A stretch of DNA of 9,258 nucleotides from Natrialbaceae archaeon (GCA_003552885.1 PUPA01000190.1:1-9258); one strand, 5' to 3'. Positions 1 through 6,712 are shown, numbered from the stretch's first letter. Notes: generated by a model not told the origin, from the letters alone. Program-made: numbers and translations.

Positions 1-237
1 CACGAGCCCGAACAGCCACAACGACAGGCCGGCGACGACGCCGATCCCGAGTGCACGCGAGACGTACATCTCGACGGTGTCGGTCATCCGCGCCTGGGCG
101 AGTTTCGTCTCGAGGTCGTTGACGAAGCCACCGTCCTCGTCGAACAGCCGCTCGTAGAGGGGGTAAAACCGCTCGCCGAGCAGGTCCGATCCGGTCGTCA
201 GCCCGCCGCCGGGTCCGTCCGGGAGCTCCAGACTCAT
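1..237 (-). CDS. Type II secretion system F / TadC-type pilus platform protein, N-terminal part (runs off left edge)
   Basis: About 79 N-terminal residues are visible, starting MSLELPDGPGG. A soluble segment with YPLYERLFDED and the amphipathic stretch ETKLAQARMTDTVEMY is followed by a hydrophobic segment, GIGVVAGLSLWLFGLV, where the first transmembrane helix begins. This layout fits archaeal T2SSF/TadC/FlaJ-family proteins, the polytopic membrane platform on which the motor ATPase of a type IV pilus or secretion machine acts. The start codon overlaps the ATPase stop by four bases (ATGA), and a GAGGAG ribosome-binding sequence lies just upstream at 240-245, so the two are probably co-transcribed and translationally coupled. 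ATPase-platform pairs of this kind (PilB-PilC) are known from haloarchaea. The C-terminal part is outside the window, so which pilus or secretion subclass it belongs to cannot be decided. Confidence 0.88.
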   Translation of the reverse strand, partial: MSLELPDGPGGGLTTGSDLLGERFYPLYERLFDEDGGFVNDLETKLAQARMTDTVEMYVSRALGIGVVAGLSLWLFGLV

Positions 238-3200
238 GTCTCCTCGTCACCGGTTCGGTCGTCTTCGTCACCGGTTCGGTCGTCCCCACTTCCGGTCCGG
301 TCGTCTCCATCTTCGGCCCACGGATCGTCGGCAGTCGACGGGTCGTCGCCGAACGGGGACTCCTCGTCGTCTCCGAACGGGCCCCCGTCGTCTCCGAACG
401 GTGACTCCTCGCCGTCGCCGAACAGGGACTCTTCGTCGCCGAACAGGGACTCTTCGTCGCCGAACAGGGACTCTTCGTCGTCACCGAACGGGGACTCCTC
501 GCCGTCGCCGAACGGGCTCCCCTCGTCGCCGAACAGCGAGCCCCCGTCGTCGCCGGACGGGGACTCCTCGTCGTCGAACAACGAGCCCTCGTCGTCGGAG
601 GGGGCGTCGGACGGCCGCCCGCCGTCGTCGGCCGCCCCCGGTCCGGCTTCGCGGCCCTCTCCCGTCTCCGCCGGGTCAGGCCCGTCCCCGAATATCGACT
701 CGAGATCCCGGTCGGGGAAGAACGCGTCGAACTCCGCCTCGTCGCCGATCGGCGGCTCCGTGCCCTCTTGAGGGCTCTCGCCTACGTCCTCTGTGCGCGT
801 CCCGACGCCGTCCCGGTCGCGGCCGTCGTCCGTGGCCGCCCCCTCGGGCGGTCTCGAGGCACCGTCTTCGTCCGGACTCGGGGCGCTCTGGCTCCCCTCC
901 GGCGTCTCCGAGGGCCCACCCGGCGTCGCGTCTCCTCCCACCCCGGCGTCCGGGGAGTGTCCCTCGATCGCCGGCTCGAACCCCCCGGCGGGAGGTCCTT
1001 CAGGGGCCGGTTCGCCGTCGTCGGTGGCCGCCCCGTCGCCCCCCGGGGCGGCCTCGAGCTCCGGCACGTCCGCGGCGGCGCCGTCACCGGTCGGCGCCGC
1101 CTCCAGTTCGGGACGGGCCGTGGCCTCTCCGTCGCCTTCCGTGGCCTCCCCGTCGCCTTCCGTGGCCTCCCCGTCGCCCTCAGTGGCCTCTCCGTCACCT
1201 TCTGTGGCCGCCGTCGCGGCCTCCGGCTCGGCTTCGCGGCCCTCTTTCTCCCCTGTGGTCTCGGCCGTCCTCTCCCCTCCGGCAGTCCCGTCGCCGGGAC
1301 CGACCTCGAAGCCGTCGTCCTCGAGCCACGCTGGGGCCTCGCCGAGACCGTCCTCGGGGCCGAACGTCGTGCCGTCGCCGAGGTCCCACGCCCCGTCGTC
1401 GGCGTCCTCGTCGAGGTCGCCGCCGAACTCGAACTCCTCCGGATCCGGCCGGTCGACCTCGACCGGTCCGGCCTCTTCGACGCCCGCGAGGGCGCTCGCG
1501 AGCCCGCTCGGGGTCTTCCCACGGTACTCCTCGAACAGCGACTCCTCGGCGCGCTCTAGGATGTCGACTGCGAGGTTGTACGTCTCGTCGGTCGGGTCTG
1601 GCCGGGGAACCAGCTCCTCTTTCTCGGGGTCGACGTCGATCAGGACGCTCTCCATCTCCCGGAGGTCCTCGAGGCTCGCCTCGAGCTGGCCGTTTGCGAT
1701 CAACGTGAGGATCGTCTCGGGGTCGTTGATGAACGCCTGGACCGTCGCGGCCACCTCCGCGTACGTGTTCAGCTCCCGTTCGATGAGGTACGCGATGATG
1801 ACCCGTCGTTTCTGGAGCTCGGCTTCGAGTTTCTCGTCGCTCCAGCCGCGGTCGAACTTGATCTCCTCTAGGGTGTTCGAGTCACCCATCTTGAGGTACT
1901 CGTCGGTCTCGGCTTGCCACTGGTAGACGTCCTGGACGTTGATCTCGTCGTTTTCTGCCTCGTAGTGGTTGATCTCCGTTAAGGACTTGTTCCGGCGGAC
2001 CTTCCGACCCTGGACTCTCGTCTGAGTCTGGATCGAGACGAGATCGAGCGCCGTGAACATCGTCTTCGAGACGTTGATCGGATCGGTCGTAAACCGTTTG
2101 AGCACCTCGTCGACGGAGTCGGCGTGGAACGTGGTGTAGGTGGTGTGGCCAGTCGACATCACCTGGAACAGGGTCCGGCCCTCTTCCCCGCGGATCTCAC
2201 CCATCACGATGTAGTCGGGACGCTGTCGGAGGGCGGCTTCGAGCAGGTCGAACTCGTCGACGTCCCCCTGGGCGTCGTCGGAGAACGCCGGCCGGGTCAC
2301 GCTCGCGATCCAGTTGCGCTGGGGGAGTTCGACCTCCCGGGTGTCCTCGATCGAGACGATCTTGGTGTTAGAGGGGATGAAAAGCGAGACCGCGTTCAGG
2401 CTGGTCGTCTTCCCACTCGCGGTGCCCCCGGCGAAGATCAGGCTCTTGTTGTTCTCGATCGCGAGCCAGAGAAACGCCATCTCGTCGAGGCTGAACGTGT
2501 TCCAGTTGATGAGATCGATCGGGGTGAAGGGGACGTCTTTGAACTGTCGGATCGTGTAGTTGGTGCCGTGGTCTGAGACCTCCCGGCCGAGGGTCAGCTG
2601 GGCACGGGAGCCGTCCGGGAGGGTGGCGTCGACCTGTGGCAGACGCTTGCTGATCCCCTTGCCCGACCGCTGGGCGAGTTTGACCACGAACTCGTCGAGC
2701 TCGCCTTCGCCGTGGTAGACGTTCGTGATCACCTGCTCGTACTCGGAGTGGTAGACGAAGACGGGCGAGTTGTAGCCGTCACAGGAGATGTCCTCGACGT
2801 TGATGTCGTGTTTGATCGCGTCGATCCGCTCGTAGCCGATGAAGTCGCGTCCGAGCTGATACAGCAGCTTCTCGACCTGGTAGTCGTTCAGCGTGTTCGC
2901 GTCCTCGGCCAGCAACACCGGCTCCGGACGGGCCTCGATCCCCGCGAGCTGGCCCTCCTCGTCTTCGAGTTCGTCGTCGTCGAGGAGGGTCCTGATCGTC
3001 TCGACGATGCCGGCTTCGGCGCTGGCGCTTCCCTTCTCGTAGAGGTCGTACCGCTTCATCAGCCGGCGGGCTTCCTCCTCTATGACCTCCCGTTTGGCGT
3101 CGACCTCCTTGCTCCGTTTGATCCCGTCGTCGGAGTACTTGATCGCGGTCCGGAGTTTCCCCGAGAGAAACGACTTGAGCTCGGATTCGATCTCGGTCAG

Positions 3201-4013
3201 GTACGGCTCGACCACGTAGTATTTCTTCTCGTTTTCCTTCTCGGAGTGAAAGACGATCACGAAGGCGTAGGGTTTGTTCACCCAGTAGCGCTCGACCTCC
3301 CGGAAGTAGCCTTTCTTGCCCATCGGGACGGCCTTTTCCAGGTCGTACCGGTTCGTCACCGTGGTGTGGTCGTCGGCCGTCGAGAAGAACTCGTCTTCCT
3401 CGAGGTCCTCCTGGACGTTCACCGTCCGTTCGTCGACCACGTCGTCGAGTATCATCGCGGCGTCGTTGCCGACGTAGAGGGCCTCCTCGATCCGGTCGGG
3501 ATCGAAGCCGAGTGCCTCCTCCGGATCGAAACGGTCGATCTCGCCGTCGCCGTCCCGGGGTCGGGAGCCGTCTTCCTCGTAGTAGTACTCCCACTTGTAG
3601 TGTTCCCAGGTGTAGACGCCCTTGGTTACCGGCGTCGTCTCGGGATCGACGTACTCCAGAAACCGGTCCCACAGCACGTTCGCGTTCGGGACGAACGTCT
3701 CGGACAACAGCTCGGGAAGCTCGTCCGGGTGGTATCCGAGATACGGCGTCGGATCGAACGAAACCCGCTCCCAGTCCTCTCCGGAGGGGACCGTCGGGCC
3801 GATCCCTTCGTCGGTCTCGAGTCCGAGGGGTTCGTCGGTGCCCGCCGTCCCGTCGGGGTACAGCTCCTCGACCTCGTCTCCGTACCCGAACTCCGTCAGA
3901 AACTCGGCCCAGGTGTACTCCCCGACGCGGACCGGCCCCTCGACGGACGCCCGTGTTTCGGCGTCGACCGAGAACTCTCCCCCGTCGGAGCCGTCGGCCT
4001 CGTCGATAGCCAT
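234..4013 (-). CDS. Type II/IV secretion system or pilus assembly ATPase (GspE/VirB11/PilB family) with long acidic repeat tail
   Basis: Cytoplasmic motor ATPase of 1259 residues, expected to drive pilin polymerisation or protein secretion with the T2SSF protein encoded next. The catalytic core lies at about residues 370-750: Walker A GGTASGKTT (529-537, K535), an acidic Asp-box IVSIEDTRE (552-560), Walker B YIVMGEIRGEE (601-611, E606) and His-box STGHTTYTTFHAD (620-632). The N-terminal region carries two copies of a YTW...FDP..LG..PD module (about 31-105 and 132-180). After about residue 830 there is a roughly 430-residue Gly/Asp/Glu/Pro-rich tail, probably disordered, with ATEGDGE repeats (936-964), FGD-type acidic heptads (1144-1224) and DDRTG repeats (1238-1254). 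The start at 4013 is preceded by GGAG at 4017-4020, and an in-frame stop lies about 30 bases upstream, so a longer form is excluded. A large N-terminal region is usual in haloarchaeal members; the tail is longer than the catalytic job needs. Family is certain; the exact machine is inferred. Confidence 0.95.
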   Translation of the reverse strand: MAIDEADGSDGGEFSVDAETRASVEGPVRVGEYTWAEFLTEFGYGDEVEELYPDGTAGTDEPLGLETDEGIGPTVPSGEDWERVSFDPTPYLGYHPDELPELLSETFVPNANVLWDRFLEYVDPETTPVTKGVYTWEHYKWEYYYEEDGSRPRDGDGEIDRFDPEEALGFDPDRIEEALYVGNDAAMILDDVVDERTVNVQEDLEEDEFFSTADDHTTVTNRYDLEKAVPMGKKGYFREVERYWVNKPYAFVIVFHSEKENEKKYYVVEPYLTEIESELKSFLSGKLRTAIKYSDDGIKRSKEVDAKREVIEEEARRLMKRYDLYEKGSASAEAGIVETIRTLLDDDELEDEEGQLAGIEARPEPVLLAEDANTLNDYQVEKLLYQLGRDFIGYERIDAIKHDINVEDISCDGYNSPVFVYHSEYEQVITNVYHGEGELDEFVVKLAQRSGKGISKRLPQVDATLPDGSRAQLTLGREVSDHGTNYTIRQFKDVPFTPIDLINWNTFSLDEMAFLWLAIENNKSLIFAGGTASGKTTSLNAVSLFIPSNTKIVSIEDTREVELPQRNWIASVTRPAFSDDAQGDVDEFDLLEAALRQRPDYIVMGEIRGEEGRTLFQVMSTGHTTYTTFHADSVDEVLKRFTTDPINVSKTMFTALDLVSIQTQTRVQGRKVRRNKSLTEINHYEAENDEINVQDVYQWQAETDEYLKMGDSNTLEEIKFDRGWSDEKLEAELQKRRVIIAYLIERELNTYAEVAATVQAFINDPETILTLIANGQLEASLEDLREMESVLIDVDPEKEELVPRPDPTDETYNLAVDILERAEESLFEEYRGKTPSGLASALAGVEEAGPVEVDRPDPEEFEFGGDLDEDADDGAWDLGDGTTFGPEDGLGEAPAWLEDDGFEVGPGDGTAGGERTAETTGEKEGREAEPEAATAATEGDGEATEGDGEATEGDGEATEGDGEATARPELEAAPTGDGAAADVPELEAAPGGDGAATDDGEPAPEGPPAGGFEPAIEGHSPDAGVGGDATPGGPSETPEGSQSAPSPDEDGASRPPEGAATDDGRDRDGVGTRTEDVGESPQEGTEPPIGDEAEFDAFFPDRDLESIFGDGPDPAETGEGREAGPGAADDGGRPSDAPSDDEGSLFDDEESPSGDDGGSLFGDEGSPFGDGEESPFGDDEESLFGDEESLFGDEESLFGDGEESPFGDDGGPFGDDEESPFGDDPSTADDPWAEDGDDRTGSGDDRTGDEDDRTGDEET
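244..307. repeat. 21-bp-period repeat coding DDRTG units at the ATPase C-terminus
   Basis: A 20-base sequence, tcgtcaccggttcggtcgtc, is present perfectly at 244-263 and 265-284, giving a 21-base period. A diverged third copy follows up to about 307. On the minus strand they encode DDRTG-containing heptads in the last 20 or so residues of the ATPase. Confidence 0.85.
342..584. repeat. Degenerate 21/24-bp minisatellite coding acidic FGD heptads in the ATPase tail
   Basis: This stretch encodes residues 1144-1224, a series of about ten units of the form S-L/P-F-G-D-x-E-E. Three consecutive copies of the 21-base unit are identical at 420-480 (gaacagggactcttcgtc core), which suggests recent duplication or ongoing homogenisation. 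Flanking copies are diverged, and some carry an extra codon that makes the period 24. All length changes are multiples of three, so the reading frame is preserved. Confidence 0.9.
1120..1203. repeat. Four-copy 21-bp tandem repeat coding ATEGDGE in the ATPase tail
   Basis: Four head-to-tail 21-base copies begin at 1120, 1141, 1162 and 1183, each close to gtggcctccccgtcgccttc plus one base, with only a few substitutions between copies. Read on the minus strand they give the heptapeptide ATEGDGE repeated in residues 936-964 of the ATPase. The substitutions are mostly synonymous, which suggests selection on the peptide repeat. Confidence 0.92.
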
Positions 4014-4016
4014 CAG

Positions 4017-4020
4017 CTCC
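4017..4020 (-). promoter_or_regulatory. Possible ribosome binding site of the ATPase gene
   Basis: On the minus strand GGAG ends three bases before the ATG at 4013. The spacing is short, so the site is a modest argument for this start. The better argument is the in-frame stop a short way upstream. Confidence 0.4.
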
Positions 4021-4068
4021 GACCAGTGAGCCCACGTTCAAAAAACTCACCGCCCCGTTACCAGTTCT

Positions 4069-4078
4069 GATAATTATC
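4069..4078 (-). promoter_or_regulatory. Candidate TATA box for the ATPase/platform operon
   Basis: The AT-rich block ATAATTATCA (minus strand) is the strongest TATA-like element upstream of the ATPase. Initiation about 27 bases downstream would give a leader of about 30 bases containing the GGAG site. A second AT-rich run at 4037-4045 (TTTTTTGAA on the minus strand) sits 28 bases from the ATG and could instead give a leaderless transcript. Which one is used is not decided by sequence. Confidence 0.45.
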
Positions 4079-4127
4079 CTGTCGGACGAAATATATCGAG
4101 CCGGCGACTGGCCGTCGGAGATCCGCC

Positions 4128-4135
4128 GGATATAC
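4128..4135 (+). promoter_or_regulatory. TATA box for the first universal stress protein gene (leaderless)
   Basis: The element ggatatac is centred about 28 bases before the ATG at 4160, the spacing expected for a leaderless haloarchaeal transcript. No Shine-Dalgarno sequence precedes that ATG. An alternative AT-rich element, gaaatatat, at 4089-4097 would give a leader of about 40 bases. Confidence 0.55.
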
Positions 4136-4159
4136 GGTACCCCGTCTCCGAGCTCCGGT

Positions 4160-4612
4160 ATGGCGATAGGGAAGATCCTACTCGGAGTCGTCTCGGAGGA
4201 CGACGACCGCCTCGACGTCCTCGCGTCGTCCGTGATCGACGTGGCCGTCCCCGCCGACGCGCCCGTCGTAGTCGTCCGTGCGTTCACCGACGAGGAGTTC
4301 GACGACGTTCGCTCCAGACTCGAGTTCGCCGCCGACGTCGACGCCGACACGGTGGCCGCCCGCCACACGGCCATCCGGACGGTCGTCGACCGCCTCGAGG
4401 GGGCCGGCGTCGACGTCGAGATCCGGGGCGTCGTCGGCGACCGCGGCGAGGCGATCGTCGACCTCGCGGAGGGGATCGACGCCGATCGGGTCGTCGTCGG
4501 CGGTCGGCGCCGGTCGCCGGCGGGCAAGGCGATGTTCGGCTCGACCCCACAGTCGGTGTTGCTCTCGGCGCCGTGTCCGACGACGTTCGTCAGGGCCGAC
4601 CACGGGGAGTGA
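4160..4612 (+). CDS. Universal stress protein (UspA) family protein, first of a tandem pair
   Basis: A 150-residue single-domain Usp protein, the usual size of the family and expected to be a cytosolic dimer. The Rossmann-like fold shows in the N-terminal strand KILLGVV (5-11), the central strand APVVVVRAF (34-42), a variable helical region, the strand VDVEIRGVVGD (84-94), then DADRVVVGGRRRSPAGKAMF and GS at 127-128, and the closing strand CPTTFVR (139-145). The nucleotide-loop pattern of ATP-binding Usp proteins is G-2x-G-9x-G-S/T. Here the first G (114) and final GS (127-128) are kept, but Arg117 stands where the middle Gly should be, so ATP binding is uncertain. The next gene is a paralogue about half identical by eye. 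The role is probably stress-related signalling or protection; no specific function can be assigned. Confidence 0.93.
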   Translation: MAIGKILLGVVSEDDDRLDVLASSVIDVAVPADAPVVVVRAFTDEEFDDVRSRLEFAADVDADTVAARHTAIRTVVDRLEGAGVDVEIRGVVGDRGEAIVDLAEGIDADRVVVGGRRRSPAGKAMFGSTPQSVLLSAPCPTTFVRADHGE

Positions 4613-4629
4613 CGGGGCCCGGTCGGCGG

Positions 4630-4657
4630 GATATTTGTGTCGACGCCAACGCTTACG
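4630..4657 (+). promoter_or_regulatory. Candidate promoter elements between the two usp genes
   Basis: The 68-base gap between the tandem usp genes holds two TATA-like elements: gatatttg at 4630-4637, and a weaker gcttacg at 4651-4657 that lies about 27 bases before the ATG at 4681. The second gene may therefore have its own promoter, leaderless if the nearer element is used. Confidence 0.35.
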
Positions 4658-4680
4658 TCCGGTGACGTGGCGTATCCGAC

Positions 4681-5145
4681 ATGGCAATCGATACGATCGT
4701 GGTCGCCGTCGGACCGATCGACGCGGTTCGGGTCGGGGCGCTCGCGGACGCCACCGCCGAGGTGGCGACACCGCTCGGGGCGACCGTCGTCGTCGTCCAC
4801 GCGTTCACCGGGACGGAGTACGAGGGGTTCCGTGAGAGCCTCGGTTTCGAGGCACGTGTCGAGGACGTCGACCCCGACGAGGTCGCCGCCCGCCGGACGC
4901 CCGTCCCCGAGCTGAGAGAGCGCCTCGAGACGGCCGGCGCCGACGTCGAGGTCCGGGGTGCCGTCGGCGAGGCGGGGCCGGCGGTCGTCGAGCTGGCGGA
5001 GGGGGTCGACGCCGACCGGATCGTCGTCGGCGGCCGGCGCCGTTCGGCGGCCGGCAAGGCGGTGTACGGCTCGACCTCCCAGGAGGTGATGGGGTCGGCC
5101 CCCTGTCCGGTGACGTACGTCCGGGACAGCGAGCTCGTCGAGTGA
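4681..5145 (+). CDS. Universal stress protein (UspA) family protein, second of a tandem pair
   Basis: A 154-residue Usp-domain protein with the same layout as its upstream neighbour: N-terminal strand DTIVVAVG (4-11), central strand ATVVVVHAFTG (34-44), helix region EVAARRTPVPELRERLETAG (67-86), strand ADVEVRGAVGE (87-97), then IVVGGRRRSAAGKAVYGS (114-131) and PCPVTYVR (141-148). As in the paralogue, Arg120 replaces the middle Gly of the ATP-loop pattern. Similarity is highest in the C-terminal half, where VAAR, RLE.AG.DVE.RG.VG, LAEG.DADR and GGRRRS.AGKA..GST are shared, while the first 65 residues have diverged. This points to an old tandem duplication; heterodimer formation is possible but unproven. 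It ends facing the BsuPI-like gene across a hairpin. Exact role unknown. Confidence 0.93.
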   Translation: MAIDTIVVAVGPIDAVRVGALADATAEVATPLGATVVVVHAFTGTEYEGFRESLGFEARVEDVDPDEVAARRTPVPELRERLETAGADVEVRGAVGEAGPAVVELAEGVDADRIVVGGRRRSAAGKAVYGSTSQEVMGSAPCPVTYVRDSELVE

Positions 5146-5150
5146 GTGGT

Positions 5151-5180
5151 AGTAGCCACCGACGTCCGGTCGGTGCTATT
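5151..5180. terminator. Hairpin between convergent usp and BsuPI-like genes
   Basis: The left arm, tagccaccgac (5153-5163), pairs with the right arm, gtcggtgcta (5169-5178), with one bulged C and a five-base loop. A G-U and an A-U pair extend it to 5151-5180, giving a stem of about 12 pairs. It fills the 30-base gap between two convergent genes, and the right arm includes the stop codon of the minus-strand gene. It is placed like a bidirectional transcription end signal, but archaeal termination usually depends on T-runs, which are absent here. Confidence 0.5.
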
Positions 5181-5508
5181 CCCCCGTCGTGACCGTCGCC
5201 GTCGCCGCCGCGGTCGGCTCGCCTTCGAGGGTCGCCCGGGCACGAAACGTCCCGTCGGGAGGCTCCGGCCAGCGGAACTCCCGTTCGATCCGTCCGCCCG
5301 GCTCCAGTCGCTCCGTCTCTACGGCCTGGGTGAACGCGCGGCCGTCGCTCCACCGCCAGCGGAGGTCCCCGTCCTCGTAGACCACGAGGTCGGCCCGCAG
5401 CCCGCTCCGGAAGGTCACACGGACCGGATCGCTGCCGGCGTTCGTGACGGTGAAGCGAAACCGGACGTCGCCGTCGACGGTCGCCTCGAGTGAGGGCTCG
5501 AGCGTCAT
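5176..5508 (-). CDS. BsuPI-like (intracellular proteinase inhibitor) domain protein
   Basis: A 110-residue protein that is a single beta-sandwich domain resembling the BsuPI/IPI putative proteinase inhibitor family. The recognisable features are the strand FRFTVTNAGSDPVRVTF (17-33), SGLRADLVVYEDGDLRWRW (35-53), SDGRAFTQAVETERLEPGG (54-72), then strands FRW (78-80) and GTFRARATLEGEP (86-98). The pattern of N-x-S/G-x-x-P-V, a conserved SG...D.vv.d segment, a W-R-W-S motif and a closing PGG turn is the family hallmark. There is no signal peptide or lipobox, so it should be cytosolic, as BsuPI of Bacillus is. Inhibitor activity is known only for the Bacillus founder; here it is inferred and the domain could simply bind another protein. 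It is divergent from the ROK kinase and convergent with the usp pair. No Shine-Dalgarno precedes the ATG. Confidence 0.8.
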   Translation of the reverse strand: MTLEPSLEATVDGDVRFRFTVTNAGSDPVRVTFRSGLRADLVVYEDGDLRWRWSDGRAFTQAVETERLEPGGRIEREFRWPEPPDGTFRARATLEGEPTAAATATVTTGE

Positions 5509-5598
5509 CGGTCGACGTTCGCCGCCGGCCCCCGAAACGGTTTGGGTCCCGCCGTCCGTCGACCCGGTCGGCGTCGACGATTCCGCCGGAACGGAGCG

Positions 5599-5606
5599 TT
5601 TTATGT
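5599..5606 (+). promoter_or_regulatory. TATA box for the ROK kinase gene (decides the start)
   Basis: The element gttttatg is centred about 28 bases before the ATG at 5630, consistent with a leaderless transcript. An in-frame ATG at 5603 would add nine residues (MSRRRCHRH), but it lies inside this box and its peptide is not family-like, so 5630 is the better start. Confidence 0.65.
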
Positions 5607-5629
5607 CTCGGCGGCGTTGCCATCGTCAC

Positions 5630-6607
5630 ATGGCCCACTACGCGGGCGTCGACCTCGGGGCGAGCAACCTCCGGGCGATCGTCGCCGGCGCCGACGGGGG
5701 GCGAATCGGCGAGAGCCGCCGGCCGACGCCGCAGGGACCGCGGGGGATAGACGTCACCGAGGCGGTCCTCTCGACGCTCAGAGAAGCCTGCCGGGACGCC
5801 GGGATCGACCCCGAGGCGCTCCGGGCGGTGGGGGTGGCCTCGATCGGCCCGTTCGACATGGTCGAGGGGACGGTGATCGACCCCGCGAACCTCCCCGACA
5901 CGGTGGATCGGATCCCCCTGCGTGGCCCGATCCGTCGGCTCGTCGACTCCCGGGCGGTCTACCTCCACAACGACACGAACGCCGGCGTCATCGGCGAGCG
6001 GTTCCACGCCGACCGCAACCCCGACGACATGGCTTACGTGACCATCTCCTCGGGCATCGGCGCCGGCGTCTGCTGTGACGGGACGATCCTCGGGGGCTGG
6101 GACGGCAACGCCGGCGAGGTCGGCCACTGGATCGTCGATCCCCGGGGCCGGATGCGGTGTGGCTGTGGGATCGCGGGTCATTGGGAGGCCTACTGTGCCG
6201 GCAGCAACGTCCCCGACTACGTCCGGCTGCTCGCCGAGGACGATCCGACGATCGGGACCGAGCTGCCCCTCGCGGACCCCGAGTTCGCGGCCGAAGACGT
6301 CTTTACGATGGCCGGCGAGGACCCCCTCGCCGACCACGCGATCGAGCAGCTGGCCCACTGGAACGCCATCGGGGTCGCCAACGTCGTCCACGCGTTCGCC
6401 CCGCTCGTGATCTCCTTCGGCGGGGCCGTCGCGCTCAACAACGAACGGCTGGTCGTCGACCCGATCCGCGAGCGGCTCCCCGAGTTGATCGTCGCGAACG
6501 TCCCCCAGATCACCGTCACCGAGCTCGGGGACGACGTCGTCGTCGAGGGCGCACTCGCCAGCGCGCTCACCGAGGGCACCGGCGACAGGCGGCGGCTGGC
6601 CCGGTGA
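5630..6607 (+). CDS. ROK family sugar kinase (glucokinase-like)
   Basis: A 325-residue cytosolic kinase expected to phosphorylate a hexose, probably glucose (EC 2.7.1.2), with ATP. Family marks in order: N-terminal phosphate loop YAGVDLGASNLRAIVAG (4-20, D8), catalytic LHNDTNAG (112-119, D115), second phosphate motif TISSGIGAGV (138-147), sugar-binding GEVGH (162-166), zinc motif around C177, C179, H184 and E186, and the adenosine-side ISFGGAVALNN (261-271). In most ROK proteins the zinc motif is CxCGxxGCxE; here the third Cys is His184 (CGCGIAGHWE), a form I recall from haloarchaeal ROK proteins. No N-terminal DNA-binding domain is present, so it is a kinase, not a ROK repressor. The start at 5630 is chosen because a TATA box lies 28 bases upstream. 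Substrate could also be mannose, fructose or an N-acetylhexosamine. Confidence 0.9.
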   Translation: MAHYAGVDLGASNLRAIVAGADGGRIGESRRPTPQGPRGIDVTEAVLSTLREACRDAGIDPEALRAVGVASIGPFDMVEGTVIDPANLPDTVDRIPLRGPIRRLVDSRAVYLHNDTNAGVIGERFHADRNPDDMAYVTISSGIGAGVCCDGTILGGWDGNAGEVGHWIVDPRGRMRCGCGIAGHWEAYCAGSNVPDYVRLLAEDDPTIGTELPLADPEFAAEDVFTMAGEDPLADHAIEQLAHWNAIGVANVVHAFAPLVISFGGAVALNNERLVVDPIRERLPELIVANVPQITVTELGDDVVVEGALASALTEGTGDRRRLAR

Positions 6608-6641
6608 TCGGCGCCGGCCCGACTTACGGGGGGCGACGGCA

Positions 6642-6664
6642 GGGTCGTGCCGGCCGGCCGACCC
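6642..6664. terminator. GC-rich inverted repeat downstream of the ROK kinase
   Basis: The arms gggtcg and cgaccc flank a self-complementary gccggccggc core, so the RNA could fold into a strong GC hairpin 35 bases after the kinase stop. There is no T-run after it. It lies in the 136-base gap before the NifU-like gene and may mark the end of the transcript, or simply reflect the high GC content. Confidence 0.25.
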
Positions 6665-6712
6665 CACGGCCGCCGAGACGGACGGTAACGGTCGATCGTG
6701 GGTCACCGAACG

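Noticed and set aside
342..584. Possible CRISPR array
   Set aside because: The units are contiguous 21-24 bp repeats without unique spacers, in frame inside a coding gene.
236..1708. Long plus-strand Arg/Pro-rich reading frame (490 codons)
   Set aside because: It is the antisense of the repeat-rich acidic ATPase tail; the Arg and Pro come from complementing Asp/Glu/Gly codons. It is highly basic, unlike haloarchaeal proteins, and has no family motif.
2712..4070. Plus-strand 452-codon reading frame
   Set aside because: Antisense shadow of the ATPase N-terminal half; Val/Asp-rich with no motif and no promoter of its own.
5535..5543. aaacggttt quasi-palindrome between the BsuPI-like and ROK genes
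   Set aside because: It could be a weak TATA element or operator, but it is only nine bases with a mismatched centre, so it is not called as a feature.
5603..5629. Upstream in-frame ATG for the ROK kinase
   Set aside because: The ATG lies inside the TATA box that predicts a leaderless start at 5630, and the extra MSRRRCHRH is not family-like.
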